This document shows, one piece after another, positions 62,678 through 64,000 of a stretch of 64,000 nucleotides of DNA. This DNA comes from Dokdonia donghaensis DSW-1. GTDB lineage: Bacteria > Bacteroidota > Bacteroidia > Flavobacteriales > Flavobacteriaceae. The stretch is from positions 2,613,501 to 2,677,500 of the forward strand of contig NZ_CP015125.1 in NCBI RefSeq assembly GCF_001653755.1. Direction: 5' to 3'. Positions within the stretch are counted from its first letter, which is position 1, and each line of letters starts with the position of its first letter. The notes below the pieces were generated by a model that worked only from the letters and a program-made list of their open reading frames with translations, did not search any database and was not told where the DNA came from. The translations under genes were made by a program, and so were the position numbers.

Positions 62678-62693
62678 CGCTTTCGCGAAAGCG
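62678..62693. repeat. 16-bp palindrome, copy 21 (intergenic)
   Basis: Exact copy, with the ACGC...GCGT extension, between the small membrane protein stop and the terminator. Confidence 0.95.
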
Positions 62694-62714
62694 TACTCAA
62701 AACCCCATAAACTT

Positions 62715-62746
62715 AAAAAGGTCTACTCGTTGAGTAGACCTTTTTT
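62715..62746. terminator. bidirectional terminator
   Basis: AAAAAGGTCTACTC (62715-62728), loop GTT, GAGTAGACCTTTTTT (62732-62746). It separates the rmuC unit from the convergent carB. Confidence 0.93.
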
Positions 62747-62770
62747 AATACTATAACTTGAGTAGTTAAA

Positions 62771-64000
62771 TTAGTTACTCAAGTACATCTTTCTTCTTGC
62801 GTATAAATCGTAAAAAGCATCATCACGAAGGTTATCTATAAATAAGATACTCTCTCCTGTACTCTTCATCTCTGGTCCTAAGTTCTTATTTACATTAGGA
62901 AACTTATTAAAAGAGAATACTGGTTGCTTGATTGCATATCCTTCTAGCTGTGGGTTAAAGTTAAAGTCTTTTACCTTCTTCTCACCTAGCATCACCTTAG
63001 TTGCATAGTTTACATATGGCTCTTTATAAGCTTTTGCTATAAATGGAACCGTACGAGATGCTCTCGGGTTTGCCTCAATGATGTATACTTTATCATCTTT
63101 TACAGCAAACTGTATGTTTATAAGACCTACTGTATCAAGTGCTAGTGCAATTTTTCTAGTGTGATCTTTAATTTGCTCTAGTATAAGGTCTCCAAGGTTA
63201 AATGGAGGTAATGTTGCATTACTATCACCAGAGTGTATACCACAAGGCTCAATGTGCTCCATAATACCTATGATGTATACATCTTCTCCATCACAAATAG
63301 CATCTGCCTCTGCCTCTATCGCTCCGTCTAGGTAGTGATCTAGTAGGAGTTTATTATTAGGTATCTTACGTAGCAAGTCTACAACGTGCTCTTCTAGTTC
63401 ATTGTCGTTTATTACAATCTTCATTCCTTGCCCTCCTAGTACATAAGATGGTCTTACAAGGATAGGGTAATCTAGTTTTTGTGCCACTGCAAGCGCTTCG
63501 TCTGCCGTCTCTGCTGTATCAAATTCTGGATAAGGAATATCAAGATTTTTTAATAATGTAGAGAAGCTTCCTCTGTCTTCGGCAAGATCTAGTGCTTGGT
63601 AACTTGTACCTAAAATTTTGATACCGTAACGGTCAAGCTTTTCGGCAAGTTTAAGTGCTGTTTGTCCACCTAGCTGTACAATTACACCTTCTGGCTTTTC
63701 GTGACGTATGATGTCATAAATGTGCTCCCAGAATACTGGTTCAAAGTATAACTTATCTGCCGTGTCAAAATCTGTAGATACAGTCTCAGGGTTACAGTTT
63801 ATCATTATAGTCTCATAACCACACTCTGCAGCGGCAAGTACACCGTGTACACAGCAGTAATCAAACTCGATACCTTGCCCTATACGGTTAGGTCCTGAAC
63901 CTAACACTACTATCTTTTTCTTGTCTGAAACTACACTTTCGTTTTGAGCAAATCGAGTTCCGTCTGGAAGCTCCATTTCATTTTCAAAAGTTGAGTAAAA
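62771..64000 (-). CDS. carB: carbamoyl-phosphate synthase large subunit, C-terminal half (5' end outside window)
   Basis: About 409 residues are visible and the frame is open to the window edge, so the Met at 63976 is internal. This is the second ATP-grasp half: KKIVVLGSGPNRIGQGIEFDYCCVHG, MINCNPETVSTDFDTADKLYFEP, ILVRPSYVLGGQGM, FIAKAYKEPYVNYATKVMLG. It phosphorylates carbamate to carbamoyl phosphate for arginine and pyrimidine synthesis. The protein stops about 30 residues after FPNVNKNLGPEMKSTGES, so the C-terminal MGS-like allosteric domain (about 130 residues in E. coli CarB) is absent. Confidence 0.95.
   Translation of the reverse strand, partial: FYSTFENEMELPDGTRFAQNESVVSDKKKIVVLGSGPNRIGQGIEFDYCCVHGVLAAAECGYETIMINCNPETVSTDFDTADKLYFEPVFWEHIYDIIRHEKPEGVIVQLGGQTALKLAEKLDRYGIKILGTSYQALDLAEDRGSFSTLLKNLDIPYPEFDTAETADEALAVAQKLDYPILVRPSYVLGGQGMKIVINDNELEEHVVDLLRKIPNNKLLLDHYLDGAIEAEADAICDGEDVYIIGIMEHIEPCGIHSGDSNATLPPFNLGDLILEQIKDHTRKIALALDTVGLINIQFAVKDDKVYIIEANPRASRTVPFIAKAYKEPYVNYATKVMLGEKKVKDFNFNPQLEGYAIKQPVFSFNKFPNVNKNLGPEMKSTGESILFIDNLRDDAFYDLYARRKMYLSN

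Noticed and set aside
1466..62693. The repeating palindrome as a CRISPR array or Rho-independent terminator
   Set aside because: Copies are kilobases apart, there are no regular spacers, and there is no U-tract; 15 of 21 are inside coding genes.
1..64000. Integrated mobile element, prophage or insertion sequence
   Set aside because: I found no transposase, integrase, phage gene or flanking direct repeat; tRNA-His at 37327 has no partial copy nearby that I can see.

Overview
The window is a compact, AT-rich stretch of a marine-type Flavobacteriia chromosome (Bacteroidota), probably Dokdonia-like or a close relative. Support for this comes from gliding-motility genes (gldF/gldG), a bacillithiol gene (bshB1), many SusC/BtuB-type receptors and short lipoproteins, promoters of the Bacteroidota form TTG-N19-TAnnTTT(G/A), and absence of clear Shine-Dalgarno sites. 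I see no insertion sequence, prophage, CRISPR array or rRNA. The genus is inference.

Layout. 1-2.1 kb: the end of a TonB-dependent receptor and a small lipoprotein. 2.1-3.7 kb: NAD(P)HX repair enzyme. 3.9-7.5 kb: threonine operon (promoter, a Thr/Ile-rich leader peptide, thrA, thrB, terminator; no thrC). 7.6-11.8 kb: two secreted amidohydrolase-like proteins. 11.9-20.8 kb: DUF3810 protein, FMN glutamate-synthase-like protein, M1 peptidase, recG, TlpA-like lipoprotein. 21-28 kb: pheT, small membrane proteins, an ABC-F ATPase with one degenerate ATP site, a thioredoxin-fold lipoprotein without its cysteines. 28-36 kb: transaldolase-like enzyme, SDR, thioredoxin, nitroreductase, thioesterase, SanA-like protein, a fused gldF-gldG gene and dnaN. 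36-43.6 kb: M28 peptidase, tRNA-His, bshB1, a trans-sulfuration enzyme and a histidine-degradation cluster (hutI, unknown gene, hutG). 43.7-53.2 kb: membrane/coiled-coil protein, DUF2254, DsrE, M1 peptidase, LolE-type permease, DUF1343, UDG-like protein, S41 protease. 53.3-59.5 kb: a complete vitamin B12 import locus: BtuG-like lipoprotein and BtuB behind a cobalamin riboswitch on the minus strand, and divergent btuF-btuC-btuD on the plus strand. 59.5-64 kb: lipoprotein, an AT-rich immunity-like orphan, rmuC, a small membrane protein, and the carB C-terminal half.

The most striking signal is not a gene. A perfect 16-bp palindrome, CGCTTTCGCGAAAGCG, occurs 21 times without mismatch, about once per 3 kb, six times between genes and 15 times inside reading frames, where it is read mostly as RFRES or AFAKA. 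It has no stop codon in any frame. The only gap above 5.2 kb contains two decayed versions. This looks like a chromosome-wide recognition site or a dispersed repeat under selection; I do not know a described function. The second clear find is the threonine leader peptide, with a consensus promoter placed about 10 nt upstream of its start.
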